A stretch of 64,000 nucleotides of DNA from Corynebacterium glyciniphilum AJ 3170 (GCF_007673095.1 NZ_VDYZ01000007.1:62001-126000), one strand, 5' to 3'. Shown: positions 52,710 through 62,159, numbered from the stretch's first letter. The notes: generated by a model not told the origin, from the sequence alone. Program-made: numbers and translations.

Positions 52710-53785
52710 CGGTTCCTCCGTCCGGCATTCTCGCCGAGGACGACCTTGCCGGCCCGGAAGCGGCGCAGCAGCGTCACGCCCAGGATCGACAAGGCCACGC
52801 CTCCGGCCGACAGGATGATGAACATCAGTGGTCGGGAGGTTATGCCCAGGGCAGAAGCTGTGACACTGCAGGCGCCGATGGCGAAGGAGTGCAGCAGGAA
52901 GATGCCGGAGGAGTAGCCGCCGATCCACGCCAGCGCCCGGTTGGACAGTCGCCATCCGAGGAAGACGAGGGGAAAGAGGATTCCGAGACCGATGCCGACC
53001 AGGCTGTGCCGTGAATCGAAGGCACCGTCCACCCCGGGCATGCGTCCCGTCAGGGAGAGTTGGACGGCCACAACGACCAAGAGCAGCACTATGGTGCAGG
53101 CCCAGCGGACGGTACGGGTGGACGGGACCAGAGAGAACCGGCTCAACGCGACGCCAGCGAGGAAGAATGGTGCGAGCGACAGTGCCTGGCCCCACTGGAG
53201 GAACCGGAATGACTCGGTGTGCGCGAACAGGGCGACCACCAGTGACACCGTGAAGAGGGTGCCGAAAGCACGCCGGGAGGAGAGGAGGTTCCTCGAATCC
53301 AGGAGAGCGACCATAGCGAAGAGCCAGAACGTGGTCAACAGGAACCAGTAGGGGTTCAGTGAATACAACAGCCACTGGACCGGCTCGAGGGGCCGGGCGT
53401 CTCCTCCCCTGGGCAGAAAGTGCTGCGTCAGCCCGATGGCGGGGACGAAGATCACGTAGGGCACGAGCAGGCGACGGACCTTCTTGCCCATGAAGCTGAG
53501 GTAGCCCGACGGGTCATGCAACGGACGCCACGCGTACACCAGACCGGAGAGCAGCGTGAACAACGGCATCCGCAGGTAGTCCACGGAGTCGGTGTAGTAG
53601 CGCAGGGCACTGTCGTCGTCGACGTGGAGTCCGTCGGTGGAGCTGTACCCGATGACGTGGAAGCTCACCAGAAGCAGGCAGGCGACGCCGCGGAGGGTGT
53701 CGACGGCGAGGTTGCGTGACGGGGGACTGGAGGCGTGGGCGGGTGCCACGGCAGTCTCCTGCCGGATCTTGTTGGAGGTCATCAA
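52706..53785 (-). CDS. Acyltransferase 3 family membrane protein
   Basis: 359 aa with ten hydrophobic segments. It has the family signature NLAVDTLRGVACLLLVSFHVIG and YLRMPLFTLLSGLVYAWRP, and a cytoplasmic basic tail. It likely acylates the surface polysaccharide. It is first gene of the minus-strand group that continues with the phosphatase (ATGA overlap), YdcF-like protein and another acyltransferase. It is divergent from the glycosyltransferase-pyruvyltransferase gene across 128 bp. Confidence 0.87.
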   Translation of the reverse strand: MMTSNKIRQETAVAPAHASSPPSRNLAVDTLRGVACLLLVSFHVIGYSSTDGLHVDDDSALRYYTDSVDYLRMPLFTLLSGLVYAWRPLHDPSGYLSFMGKKVRRLLVPYVIFVPAIGLTQHFLPRGGDARPLEPVQWLLYSLNPYWFLLTTFWLFAMVALLDSRNLLSSRRAFGTLFTVSLVVALFAHTESFRFLQWGQALSLAPFFLAGVALSRFSLVPSTRTVRWACTIVLLLVVVAVQLSLTGRMPGVDGAFDSRHSLVGIGLGILFPLVFLGWRLSNRALAWIGGYSSGIFLLHSFAIGACSVTASALGITSRPLMFIILSAGGVALSILGVTLLRRFRAGKVVLGENAGRRNR

Positions 53786-53900
53786 ACCGTCCTACGGGGT
53801 GTGAGGGGTGAATCGGAGAGGCTGGCTGGGAGGGGAGAGAAGGAGAGAAGGTGGTCTCATCCTAGGCAGGCTCCACGAGGCGGGCAACGCGAACACCCCC

Positions 53901-53906
53901 TACAAT
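53901..53906 (+). promoter_or_regulatory. Putative -10 element of leaderless GT4-pyruvyltransferase gene
   Basis: TACAAT, close to the TATAAT consensus, with exactly 7 nt (GTCTTTC) before ATG 53914. There is no ribosome binding site in that gap. Confidence 0.6.
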
Positions 53907-53913
53907 GTCTTTC

Positions 53914-56397
53914 ATGACCAACGTCGACAGGTCCCTCACCCTGCCGTCGGAAGCCAGGACACTCTGGGTTCACTGGGGTCGCACCGGTGGCGGCCCCAGA
54001 TTCCTCGCCGATCTTGTCGACGGGGACCGGAACCGCGAGTCTCTCCGGGTCGGCGACGCCGACCAGCATGTCCAGACTTCCGTTACGCCCGCAGTGTCTC
54101 AGGCGCCGAACTCTCCGCACCCTCTGTCCTTCCTCTCCTACAATCCGGACGCCGAGATCGCGCCGCGTTTCGCCGCCCAGGCCCGTGGCGGCGTCCCGGC
54201 GTTCCCGGTACCGACCTACACCTCGACGACCGGAGTCATCCTCGGCCTGCCCCGACTGGTGTGGAACTCCCTCCGGTTGCGCCGGTGGATCCGGTGGCAC
54301 CGCATCGAGCGGGTGGTGTGCGTGATGGAGAGCGTCTACCAGTCGCTCGCCCTGCCCGTGCTGGTCCCCGGTGACGTGGAGTACGTCTCCTGCATCCACG
54401 ACGGGTCCGCGCACCCCGGGGAGGGCAGTGTGGTCCAGTCAGTCGGTCGGCACAACGAGCTGCGCCGCGCCGACCGGGTGGTGACCTTCTCGGAGGCGGT
54501 GACCGGGATCCTCGCCGACCAGGTGACGGTGCCGGTCACGACCGGCGACCACCCTCCGTTCGATCTAAAGGATGCGGCGACCAGGCCGCGCGACCTGCCA
54601 CAAGGCTCGGGGCAGCTACCGGTCATCGGCCTGTTCGGACGCCTGCAGAAGTACAAGGGCATCGACGTCGCCCTGGCGGCGATGCGCATCCTGGAGGAAC
54701 GGGGAGCTCCGGCATGCGAGCTGCGGATCATCGGCTCCGGACCGGAGGAACGGCTGCGCGAGACCCCGCTCGGAAACTACGCCACCTGGGACAACCGGTG
54801 GATCCCGGAGGACGAGGTCACCGACGTCGTCCGTGGCTTCGACATCATGCTGCTGCCCTACACCGAGGCCAGCCAGTCCGGGCCGGTGACCCTGGCACTG
54901 GCACATGCGGTGCCGTGTGTGGCGACCCCGGTCGGGGCGATCCCCGACCAGGTGGACGGGTTCGGGGTGGTCACTGATGACATCAGCCCGGAGGCCATCG
55001 CCGACGGGATTGAGAGTCTGCTCACCGACCCCGCCCTCTACCGCGCGCTGTCGTCCGGCGCGATACGTCGAGTGGCCGAGCAACCCGACTGGTCGGATCT
55101 GGCGTCCCTGATCCGCAGTGGTTCGCAGGCCCACCCGGCCCCGTCGCCGTCCGCCGATCCGGTGCTCTCGCGCCGGGAACGGGCAGTGGCACAGGCCAAG
55201 TGGGCGGGTCAGCGCGTTGTCGGCCTGATCAACTCTCACCGGCCGTTGCCCCGTGCCCGCCCTGCCAACGGTGGGTCAGCGACCGGGCGGGTGAGGGTGG
55301 TGCTCCCGGCCTCCCACGGCTCCTTCGGCGACGAGGCCATGGGGCTCGTCGCGGCATCCTCCCTGCAGCACCTGCTGGCAGAGGCGGGCCTCGACACCGG
55401 TGTGGACCTCGTGGTCCCCGGTGACGCAGGCCCGTGGCGGCGCCTGGTGCCCGCGGATGTCGGTGTCATCCCACTGAGCGACCTGACCGTCGGACGCGGT
55501 ACTGTCCCGACCGCCACGACGGTGCGGGAACTCGCGTCCGGACCGTTGGTGGTCATCGGTGCGGACACCCTCGCCGGCGACTATGAACTGGCGTTGCTGG
55601 CGACCCGGGTGCGGATGCTGAACGTCGCTGCTGCGGCGGGCCACCCGGCGGCGTTGGTCAACTTCAGCCTGCCGACGACGGTCCACCCCGCCGCCGCCCG
55701 TATCCTCCGGAGCCTGGATCCGGGAGTGCTGGTGCGCGCCCGCGACCGGCTGTCAGCGCAGCGCGCCACGGAGATCCTCGGGCGGACGGTGTCGAGCACC
55801 CCCGATATCGCGGCACTGCTTCCGCCGACACCACGTAGCGAGCGCTCGACGGCACCTGTGGTCTTCGTACCGAACGCCCACCTCGGTGGCATGTACGGCG
55901 TCGGCACAGGGCACCTCGTCACCCTGTGGCGCGACCTCGGCCTCAGGATGCGGGAGCAGGGGGGTGACCGCCCGGTCGAGGTCGTGGTGCACGACATCCG
56001 CGACAGTGTGGGCGATGTCGCGCTCGGCCGCCGCATCGTCGACTCCCTGGCGGAGGCGGGCGTGGAGGCCACGCTGACCGTCCCCGCCACGGCCGCCGAG
56101 GCAAAGGCTGCCATCGCCGGCGCGGGCTACTGCGTGTCGGCTCGGATGCACGCCTGCGTGGCCGCGTTGAGTAGCGGGGTCCCCACCGTCGGGATCGGCT
56201 ACGTGGGGAAGTTCAGTGGTCAGTTCGACTGGTACGGGGACCTGGGCTCGGTGCTGGAGTACCGTCCCGACCTCACGGCCGACGAGATCCTGGAAAGGAT
56301 CGCCATCGTCCAGGGAGGCGCGGTGACCACGTGCGCATCCGTTACCGACCTGGTCCGCAGTGACTACGGCGCGCTGGTCGGTGCGGCGTCCCGGTAG
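53914..56397 (+). CDS. Fusion of GT4 glycosyltransferase and polysaccharide pyruvyltransferase
   Basis: 827 aa. Residues about 1-400 are a GT-B glycosyltransferase (VIGLFGRLQKYKGIDVALAA, then LPYTEASQSGPVTLALAHAVP). After a linker rich in Pro/Ser/Arg (about 400-450), residues about 455-825 form a polysaccharide pyruvyltransferase domain: SFGDEAMGLVAASSLQHLL at its start, VSARMHACVAALSSGVPTVG and KFSGQF near its end. One polypeptide would thus add a sugar and a pyruvate ketal, giving an acidic polysaccharide. ATG 53905 is in frame but lies on the TACAAT promoter box, so ATG 53914 is used. It is convergent with the lipoprotein gene and opposite to the rest of the locus. Confidence 0.87.
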   Translation: MTNVDRSLTLPSEARTLWVHWGRTGGGPRFLADLVDGDRNRESLRVGDADQHVQTSVTPAVSQAPNSPHPLSFLSYNPDAEIAPRFAAQARGGVPAFPVPTYTSTTGVILGLPRLVWNSLRLRRWIRWHRIERVVCVMESVYQSLALPVLVPGDVEYVSCIHDGSAHPGEGSVVQSVGRHNELRRADRVVTFSEAVTGILADQVTVPVTTGDHPPFDLKDAATRPRDLPQGSGQLPVIGLFGRLQKYKGIDVALAAMRILEERGAPACELRIIGSGPEERLRETPLGNYATWDNRWIPEDEVTDVVRGFDIMLLPYTEASQSGPVTLALAHAVPCVATPVGAIPDQVDGFGVVTDDISPEAIADGIESLLTDPALYRALSSGAIRRVAEQPDWSDLASLIRSGSQAHPAPSPSADPVLSRRERAVAQAKWAGQRVVGLINSHRPLPRARPANGGSATGRVRVVLPASHGSFGDEAMGLVAASSLQHLLAEAGLDTGVDLVVPGDAGPWRRLVPADVGVIPLSDLTVGRGTVPTATTVRELASGPLVVIGADTLAGDYELALLATRVRMLNVAAAAGHPAALVNFSLPTTVHPAAARILRSLDPGVLVRARDRLSAQRATEILGRTVSSTPDIAALLPPTPRSERSTAPVVFVPNAHLGGMYGVGTGHLVTLWRDLGLRMREQGGDRPVEVVVHDIRDSVGDVALGRRIVDSLAEAGVEATLTVPATAAEAKAAIAGAGYCVSARMHACVAALSSGVPTVGIGYVGKFSGQFDWYGDLGSVLEYRPDLTADEILERIAIVQGGAVTTCASVTDLVRSDYGALVGAASR

Positions 56398-56406
56398 GCT
56401 GCCCCG

Positions 56407-56874
56407 TCACCACTGCGGTTCGACCACCAGCCATTCCGCATGGTCGTCGACCCACCAGACCGCACCGGTGATGTCGCGCGGCTCCTGGCCGTCCTGCAGG
56501 AGCGTCTCCGGGTTCCCCTGTGCCGCCCGGTACACCGCGGCGGCGTCGTCTCCGCTGATGGTGCCGCGCTCACCGGACGGCGCGTCGGGCGCCAGGAACT
56601 CCGATGGGTCGGGCCCGGGCCAGGCGGGCACGTCCTCGGCGGTGAAATTGTTGTCGATCGCCCCCGGACGGTGGACGACGACCTCGTCGGGGACTGACTC
56701 GGGGGCGGGCTCGGACGCCGCATCCGACGTGGTGCCTGCCACCGGCGGCGCCGTCACCGTACTGGTGCCCGTGCCGGTAGTGTCCGCGTCCGTCTGATCG
56801 TCTGCACTGCACGCGGACACCAGCAGTGCGGTCGCGGCGGCGGCGGCAGCCAGGCCGACGGATGTGTGTCTCAT
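56407..56874 (-). CDS. Small lipoprotein of unknown function
   Basis: 155 aa. Signal peptide with Ala-rich core and lipobox VSAC (Cys22 or so), then a Thr/Asp-rich linker and a soluble region ending WWVDDHAEWLVVEPQW. No family recognised. GAGGAGGAA before ATG 56874 settles the start. It follows the M20 amidohydrolase by 22 bp in the same direction and probably belongs to that operon; its 3' end lies 9 bp from the convergent fusion gene. Surface location suggests a partner of the polysaccharide system, but this is inference. Confidence 0.75.
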   Translation of the reverse strand: MRHTSVGLAAAAAATALLVSACSADDQTDADTTGTGTSTVTAPPVAGTTSDAASEPAPESVPDEVVVHRPGAIDNNFTAEDVPAWPGPDPSEFLAPDAPSGERGTISGDDAAAVYRAAQGNPETLLQDGQEPRDITGAVWWVDDHAEWLVVEPQW

Positions 56875-56896
56875 GGCTGTTCCTCCTCGGGCTGCT

Positions 56897-58156
56897 CTAC
56901 GGTGTCGTACCCAGGTGACTCCACAGGACGGCCAGTGCTGCCCGGGTGCCCGTGGACAGAGTCGTCTCGACATCGGTGGGGATGAAGAACGGGGAGTGGT
57001 TGCTCGGCAGGGCGCGGACCCCTCCCGCCTGGTCGATGGTGTCCTGGTCATTGCCTCCGAAGAACCAGAACACGTACGGCACCCCGATGGCCTGTCCGAG
57101 AGCTCCGAAGTCCTCCGAGCCCATGCGTGGTGCGGGGTGTCCGACATTCTCCCCACCGAACTCGCCGCTCAATGTGGTGTCGACCCGGGCGGCGAGATCC
57201 TCGTCGTTGTGGCACTCCGGGAAGTCGTACAAGGTCCGGATGTCCGGTTCCGGGGCTCTGCTGGCCAGGGCTTCGGCGGTGACGATGCGCCTGATGGAGG
57301 CCAGCACCCGGGTACGCACCTCGGGGTCCAGGGTGCGCACATTCACGGTGAACACCGCCTTGTCCGGGATGATGTTCTCCTTCAGCCCCGAGTGGAACGA
57401 CCCCACGGTGACCACGGCGGCCTCCTGGGCGCCCAGCTCGCGTGAGACGATCGTCTGCAACCGCACTACCGTGGTGGACGCCAGGACGATCGGGTCCAGG
57501 GACGCTTCCGGCTGTGATCCGTGCGCCTGTGTGCCGAACATCGTCACCTCCAGGGCGTCCGCCGTTGCCATGGCCGGGCCGACGATGACGTCCACGGTGC
57601 CCGCGAGGCCTGGCCACACGTGCTGGCCGTAGATCGCGGCCGGTCGGGGCGCTGTGTCCCACAGACCGTCCTCGACCATCGCACGGGCACCGGCGGCGGT
57701 CTCCTCACCGGGCTGGAAAATCATGACCAGGGTGCCCGACCATGTACCGGTGTGCTCGGCCATGAGTTTGGCGGTCTCAAGCCCGACGGTGATGTGGGTG
57801 TCGTGCCCGCACCCGTGCATCACCGGGGTGTCGGTGCCGTCGTCGAGTGTTCCCCGGGCGGTGGAGGCGAAAGAGACCCCCGTGGCTTCCTCGATGGGCA
57901 GTCCGTCGGTGTCGGCGCGGAAGGCGATGACCTCGCCCGGGCCGTTCTCCAGCACACCGACGACGCCGGTGCCACCGCAGCTGAACGTCCGGTAGCCGTA
58001 GCCGGCCAGCATCCTGTCGATGGTGGCGGCGGTCTCGACCTCCTGCATGGACAGTTCGGGGTGGGCGTGGAAGTGACGGTAGGTCTCCACGACGCCCGGG
58101 AGGTCGGAGCTCAACTGGTCGGTGAGGGATTGCGGGAGGGTGTGGGGCGTGGTCAC
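56897..58156 (-). CDS. M20 family amidohydrolase (hippurate/IAA-amino-acid hydrolase type)
   Basis: 419 aa. The metal site is shown by RADTDGLPIEE near residue 80 and MHGCGHDTHITVGLETAK near residue 115; a later Glu-rich GEETAAGARAM and HPAPRMGSEDFG complete the M20D pattern. It hydrolyses an N-acyl amide bond such as in N-acyl amino acids or N-acetyl-sugars; the substrate is unknown. GAGGAG precedes GTG 58156. It lies inside the polysaccharide operon between the flippase and the lipoprotein, an unusual place for a catabolic amidohydrolase, and might modify a precursor. Confidence 0.88.
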   Translation of the reverse strand: MTTPHTLPQSLTDQLSSDLPGVVETYRHFHAHPELSMQEVETAATIDRMLAGYGYRTFSCGGTGVVGVLENGPGEVIAFRADTDGLPIEEATGVSFASTARGTLDDGTDTPVMHGCGHDTHITVGLETAKLMAEHTGTWSGTLVMIFQPGEETAAGARAMVEDGLWDTAPRPAAIYGQHVWPGLAGTVDVIVGPAMATADALEVTMFGTQAHGSQPEASLDPIVLASTTVVRLQTIVSRELGAQEAAVVTVGSFHSGLKENIIPDKAVFTVNVRTLDPEVRTRVLASIRRIVTAEALASRAPEPDIRTLYDFPECHNDEDLAARVDTTLSGEFGGENVGHPAPRMGSEDFGALGQAIGVPYVFWFFGGNDQDTIDQAGGVRALPSNHSPFFIPTDVETTLSTGTRAALAVLWSHLGTTP

Positions 58157-58167
58157 GGGCAGTCTCC

Positions 58168-59394
58168 TCAGTGGGACGAGATGCCCCGGTGGTGGTCGGT
58201 GTACTTTCCCCCACCGTAGCTGTTCTCGTGCCGCACCGGCCGCAGCGCGATCACCAGGAAAGCCACCGCGGCGAGGATCTGCACCACCACGATGCCGCCC
58301 AGCAGGACGGCACCTGAGGTCGCCAACAGAGCGAGGAGCGGGACGAGGCGTCCGACCGACCACACGAGGAATCCCCTGTCATGGCCTTTCATCAGGGGGA
58401 TCTTCACCGACAGGTTCGTCGCCAGCGACGCCACGCAGAACACGGCGGTCGTGGCGAGGACCAGGGGGGTCAGGGCGTCGTCCTCCGGCAGGGAGAAGAC
58501 CAGCGCCCCGGTCTGGATCACAGCGCTCACAGCGCCGAGCAGCAGGCCGCCGACGGCACAGATCCGGCACCAGCGTCGGGTGACCGCGGCGTCACCCTTC
58601 CGGATCGCCGCAGCGATCTTCGCCTCCAGCGACGGGGCGATGACCTGCTGGGCCAGGGACCCGAAACCACCGGTGAGACGCACGACGACCGCCCAGATCT
58701 CCTGGTACTGGCCCAGGAACGGGGTGAGGAAGCCCTGGATCTGGAAACCGCACTCCGACAGCAGCGTCGCACCTGTGGCCCGCGACGAGACGGCGAGGTA
58801 GCCGCGGTGTTCCCGGTCCAGGAGCCGCGGCAGGTCGCGGACGAACACCGTGACCAGCCGGTTACGGGTACGGGCCACGATCAACACCGCACCCACGAGC
58901 GGATTCACGATCGCAGCGACGATGAGGCCGGCCTGGAACGGGACGACGAACACCACCACGACGGTCACCAGGACGTTCACCACCCCGTAGACCAACCGGG
59001 CAGTGGAGTAGACGTCCATCCGCTGCTCCTGGGTCGCCACGGCGACGGCCATGAGGTAGACCCCGTTCGAGATGACGAGCAGCGCCGTCCACCCGGCCAC
59101 GGCCGCTGCTCCGGGCACACCGACGGTGGCCAGGATGCCGGCGACACCCGCGCACACCAGTGTGGTCGACAGCAGTGCACCCAGGGACACCGATGTCGCG
59201 GTGCGCCGCACCGGGTCCGCCAGCGTCAGATACCGGCTGTGGAACCCGAGGACCGAGGTCCGGGACAGTACCGTGGCGAGCGCCAACGGCAGCATCAGGT
59301 AGGCCAGTTGTCCGGTCTCCTGCCCGATGACCGGCAGGAGCATCGCCAGGAAGTTCAGACCCTGGCCGATCAGTGCGGGGCCCATGCGTACCAC
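58168..59394 (-). CDS. Wzx-like polysaccharide flippase (MATE/oligosaccharide exporter fold)
   Basis: 408 aa with about twelve hydrophobic segments and few charges in the membrane, a basic loop pattern (SLEAKIAAAIRKGDAAVTRRW near residue 265) typical of Wzx/polysaccharide biosynthesis proteins. It would flip undecaprenyl-linked repeat units across the membrane. The start is uncertain (GTG 59394, or ATG 59385 three codons later). It is 11 bp upstream of the M20 gene and 47 bp after the kinase in the same direction, so part of a Wzx/Wzy-like operon. Confidence 0.82.
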   Translation of the reverse strand: MVRMGPALIGQGLNFLAMLLPVIGQETGQLAYLMLPLALATVLSRTSVLGFHSRYLTLADPVRRTATSVSLGALLSTTLVCAGVAGILATVGVPGAAAVAGWTALLVISNGVYLMAVAVATQEQRMDVYSTARLVYGVVNVLVTVVVVFVVPFQAGLIVAAIVNPLVGAVLIVARTRNRLVTVFVRDLPRLLDREHRGYLAVSSRATGATLLSECGFQIQGFLTPFLGQYQEIWAVVVRLTGGFGSLAQQVIAPSLEAKIAAAIRKGDAAVTRRWCRICAVGGLLLGAVSAVIQTGALVFSLPEDDALTPLVLATTAVFCVASLATNLSVKIPLMKGHDRGFLVWSVGRLVPLLALLATSGAVLLGGIVVVQILAAVAFLVIALRPVRHENSYGGGKYTDHHRGISSH

Positions 59395-59441
59395 CGACGA
59401 CAGTCGGCCGGCCTGGGGTGGACGGGACGGACGGGACGGAC

Positions 59442-62159
59442 TCAGCGGTCCGCTCCCACCGTCTCCCCGGAGGCGGCGTCCGATGAGTCGGCAGCGTCGA
59501 CCGCATGCCGCGCCGGCTGGGCCGCAGGCTGCGACGTCTCCGACGCCGTCGCTGCCTGTGAGGCCCGCTGGACGGCGGCCGCGGTGTTTCCGTAGCCGTA
59601 CCCGTTGCGGTAGTAGCTCTTGCCCTCGGACTTCGGGGTCATGGTGAACACGGTACCCAGGACGTGCGCTCCGACCTGGGTGAGGTTGCTGGTGGTCCGG
59701 GTGAGCTGGTCGACGGTGGTGTCACCGTGGCTCACGGCCAGGATCAGACCGTCGACGGCGGAGGACACCAGGGCGGCGTCGGTCACCGGAATCACCGGAG
59801 AGGCGTCGACGATGACGTAGTCGTACCGGGCGTCCAGATCGGTCAGCACGTCACGGAAACGCCGGGAACCGAGGAGCTCGGCGGGGTTCGGCGGCTGAGG
59901 ACCGGAGGTGACCACAGTCAGCCCGTCGCGACCGGACTCCTGCACGATGTCGTCCACGCCGGCGGCACCGGACAGGACGGTCGACAGTCCGACCTCGGAC
60001 TGCAGGTCTCCACCGAGGTAGTCGGCGACGCGGGGGCGACGCAGGTCCGCGTCGACGAGGCACACCCGTTCACCGTCGTCCGCCAGGGCGAGGGCGAGGT
60101 TCGTGGCCACCGTCGACTTGCCTTCACCGGGCATGCCGCTGGTGACGGCGATGACCGTCGGCGGGTTGTCGACATCGAGGAAACGCAGGTTGGTGCGCAG
60201 TTCGCGGAACTGTTCAGCGGCGATCACCGGTGCCGCGGCGAAGTCGAGGACATGGGAGCCCGCGGACCCGGAGAGGTTGTCACTGGTGCTGATCGTGCCG
60301 ATCGCCGGTGCACCGACGATGTCGGCGATCTGACGACGGTCACGGATCCGGTTGTCGGTCATGCCGCGGACGACGGCCGCGACGAGGCCGAGGACCAGTC
60401 CGGCGCCGGCACCGATACCCACGTTCTGCAGGATCTTCGGTGAGGACGGCGCATCGGGGGTCAGCGCATCGTTCAACGGTGCCAGCTGGGGTGCGCTGGA
60501 CGGCCCGTCGGGCGCGGTGGTGGTGTTGAGCTCGGCGACCATGGCGGTCAGCTGGGCGGCGGCGGAGTTGGCGAGATCGCGGGCCTCCTCGGCGTCCCCC
60601 GCCACGGCGTTGATGTTGAGGATCACCGTGTCGCGGTTGGCCCCGGCGGTGAGCATCGAGGCGACCTCCGCCGGGCTCTGGTCGAGCCCGAGGTCCCGGG
60701 CGACGCGCTCACCGAGCGCCCGGCTGGTGGCGATCTCGGCGTAGGTGCCGACCTGGCTCTGGCTCAGCAACGTGCCGCGGTAGGCGTCGGTGGAGTTGCC
60801 GGTGTTCGCCGCGCCGACGTACAGCTGGGAGGTCGCGGTGTACTGCTTGGTCATCAGGGCGGACGCGCCCCAGCCGAGGAGGCCGCCGATGACGGCACCC
60901 ACGATGAGCATCCAGAACGACGTGCGCAGGTACCCCAGATAGGTGGCCAGATGGTTCTGTTCTGAAGGGGAGGAGGGGGTGGTCATGGGGATCCTTTTCT
61001 GGTTGGTGTGTTCTGTCTGTTGCGTCCGGTACTTCTCCATGAGCGCGACGGCACCCACGATCAGCGGCACCATCGGGGTGGCGTGGCGTAGTGCTGACCC
61101 CCAGTCCGGCTCGAAGAGCCCCTGGACCACGAGGAAGGACAGGGGCACCGCGGCGAAGCGGGCCATCATCCGGCGGTCACGGACCGGGACACGGTGGCGG
61201 TCACCGCCGTGGGCGCGTGCGGTGGCCGTCGCCGCAGCCACCGCGCTGATCCAGACCAGGGCGAAGAGAAGACCGATCACCAGGTAGTACGGGGAGAACT
61301 TCGCGGCCATCGGCAGCGGGACGATGAAGAACATCGTGGTCAGCACCACGTTCACCACACCGCCGAAAGGCTCAGGCAGATCAATGAACCGCCCGATGAT
61401 CGACCCGGTCATCGCCTGCCGGGCCTCACCCTCGTTCACCGCGGTGCGGAAGTAGTCGGCCGGGTCGCCGGTCCCGATCCAGACCGCCAGCCCGGCCAGC
61501 GCGCTCAACAGGGCCAGGATGCGCAGCACCCGCCAGGGCGTCGCGGCGATGCGGCGTCCCGACACGGTGGACCGTCGGGCCAGCAGGAGCCGCAGGACGA
61601 CGTAGATGACCGCGACGACGGACCAGTACGTCCGGTACTCGGTGCCGAGCAGGGCGAGCGCGGCGACGACCACGATCTCCCCGGCCAGGTTCACCGGCAT
61701 CAGCACGATCACGATCATGCCCAGGGATATCAGGATCTCCTTGGTGTAGGTCGCCTGGTACAGGCCGATGAGTACCGGGGTGGCCAACGCCAGGACGAGC
61801 GATATCCTGCCGGCGTGCACCCCGCCGACGCGCACCAGGACGATACCCAGTGCCGTCGACCCGATCACCGCGCCGAACACAGAGGCTGCGGTGGGCGCGT
61901 CCTCCATGCCGAGGGCGGTGTAGAACTGTGCGATCACCGAGTACGAGCCGTAGCCCAGGTCCATCGCACTGAACGGGGAGGTCATGATCTCCCGGATGGT
62001 GCCGGCGTCGTTACCGAAACCACCGAATCGTCCGGTGATCGTGGCGCGGGCCACCAGGCCCACGACCACCGCCACCGTGCCGAGCAGCACCGCAACCAGC
62101 AGTGGCGAGTTCAGACTGGTCGTCAGCGGGCTACGTCCGGCGTCTGAGCTTCTGCGCAT
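59442..62159 (-). CDS. Membrane polymerase-like protein fused in frame to polysaccharide tyrosine autokinase
   Basis: 905 aa open frame. Residues about 1-391 are a polytopic protein with about ten hydrophobic segments, resembling EpsG/Wzy-type polymerases (GFGNDAGTIREIMTSPFSAM loop). From residue 392 it is a complete Wzc/CapAB kinase: Wzz-type segment (FWMLIVGAVIGGLLGWG), outer domain, second helix, then a BY-kinase domain with Walker A GMPGEGKST, Walker A' VCLVDADLRRP, Walker B YVIVDASP and a tyrosine-rich KSYYRNGYGYGN tail. No stop separates the halves. The junction reads like non-coding sequence and contains its own start. ATG 62159 is preferred (AAGGAGG upstream); ATG 62216 has no such site. 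Either a real fusion or two products from one frame. Confidence 0.8.
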   Translation of the reverse strand: MRRSSDAGRSPLTTSLNSPLLVAVLLGTVAVVVGLVARATITGRFGGFGNDAGTIREIMTSPFSAMDLGYGSYSVIAQFYTALGMEDAPTAASVFGAVIGSTALGIVLVRVGGVHAGRISLVLALATPVLIGLYQATYTKEILISLGMIVIVLMPVNLAGEIVVVAALALLGTEYRTYWSVVAVIYVVLRLLLARRSTVSGRRIAATPWRVLRILALLSALAGLAVWIGTGDPADYFRTAVNEGEARQAMTGSIIGRFIDLPEPFGGVVNVVLTTMFFIVPLPMAAKFSPYYLVIGLLFALVWISAVAAATATARAHGGDRHRVPVRDRRMMARFAAVPLSFLVVQGLFEPDWGSALRHATPMVPLIVGAVALMEKYRTQQTEHTNQKRIPMTTPSSPSEQNHLATYLGYLRTSFWMLIVGAVIGGLLGWGASALMTKQYTATSQLYVGAANTGNSTDAYRGTLLSQSQVGTYAEIATSRALGERVARDLGLDQSPAEVASMLTAGANRDTVILNINAVAGDAEEARDLANSAAAQLTAMVAELNTTTAPDGPSSAPQLAPLNDALTPDAPSSPKILQNVGIGAGAGLVLGLVAAVVRGMTDNRIRDRRQIADIVGAPAIGTISTSDNLSGSAGSHVLDFAAAPVIAAEQFRELRTNLRFLDVDNPPTVIAVTSGMPGEGKSTVATNLALALADDGERVCLVDADLRRPRVADYLGGDLQSEVGLSTVLSGAAGVDDIVQESGRDGLTVVTSGPQPPNPAELLGSRRFRDVLTDLDARYDYVIVDASPVIPVTDAALVSSAVDGLILAVSHGDTTVDQLTRTTSNLTQVGAHVLGTVFTMTPKSEGKSYYRNGYGYGNTAAAVQRASQAATASETSQPAAQPARHAVDAADSSDAASGETVGADR
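60984..60998 (-). promoter_or_regulatory. Internal start and ribosome binding site for the kinase half
   Basis: AAAAGGA (minus strand, 60998-60992) lies 5 nt before ATG 60986, where MTTPSSPSEQNHLATYLGYL opens exactly like a normal Wzc/CapA-type protein. Independent initiation here would give a 514-residue kinase ending at 59442. Confidence 0.55.
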
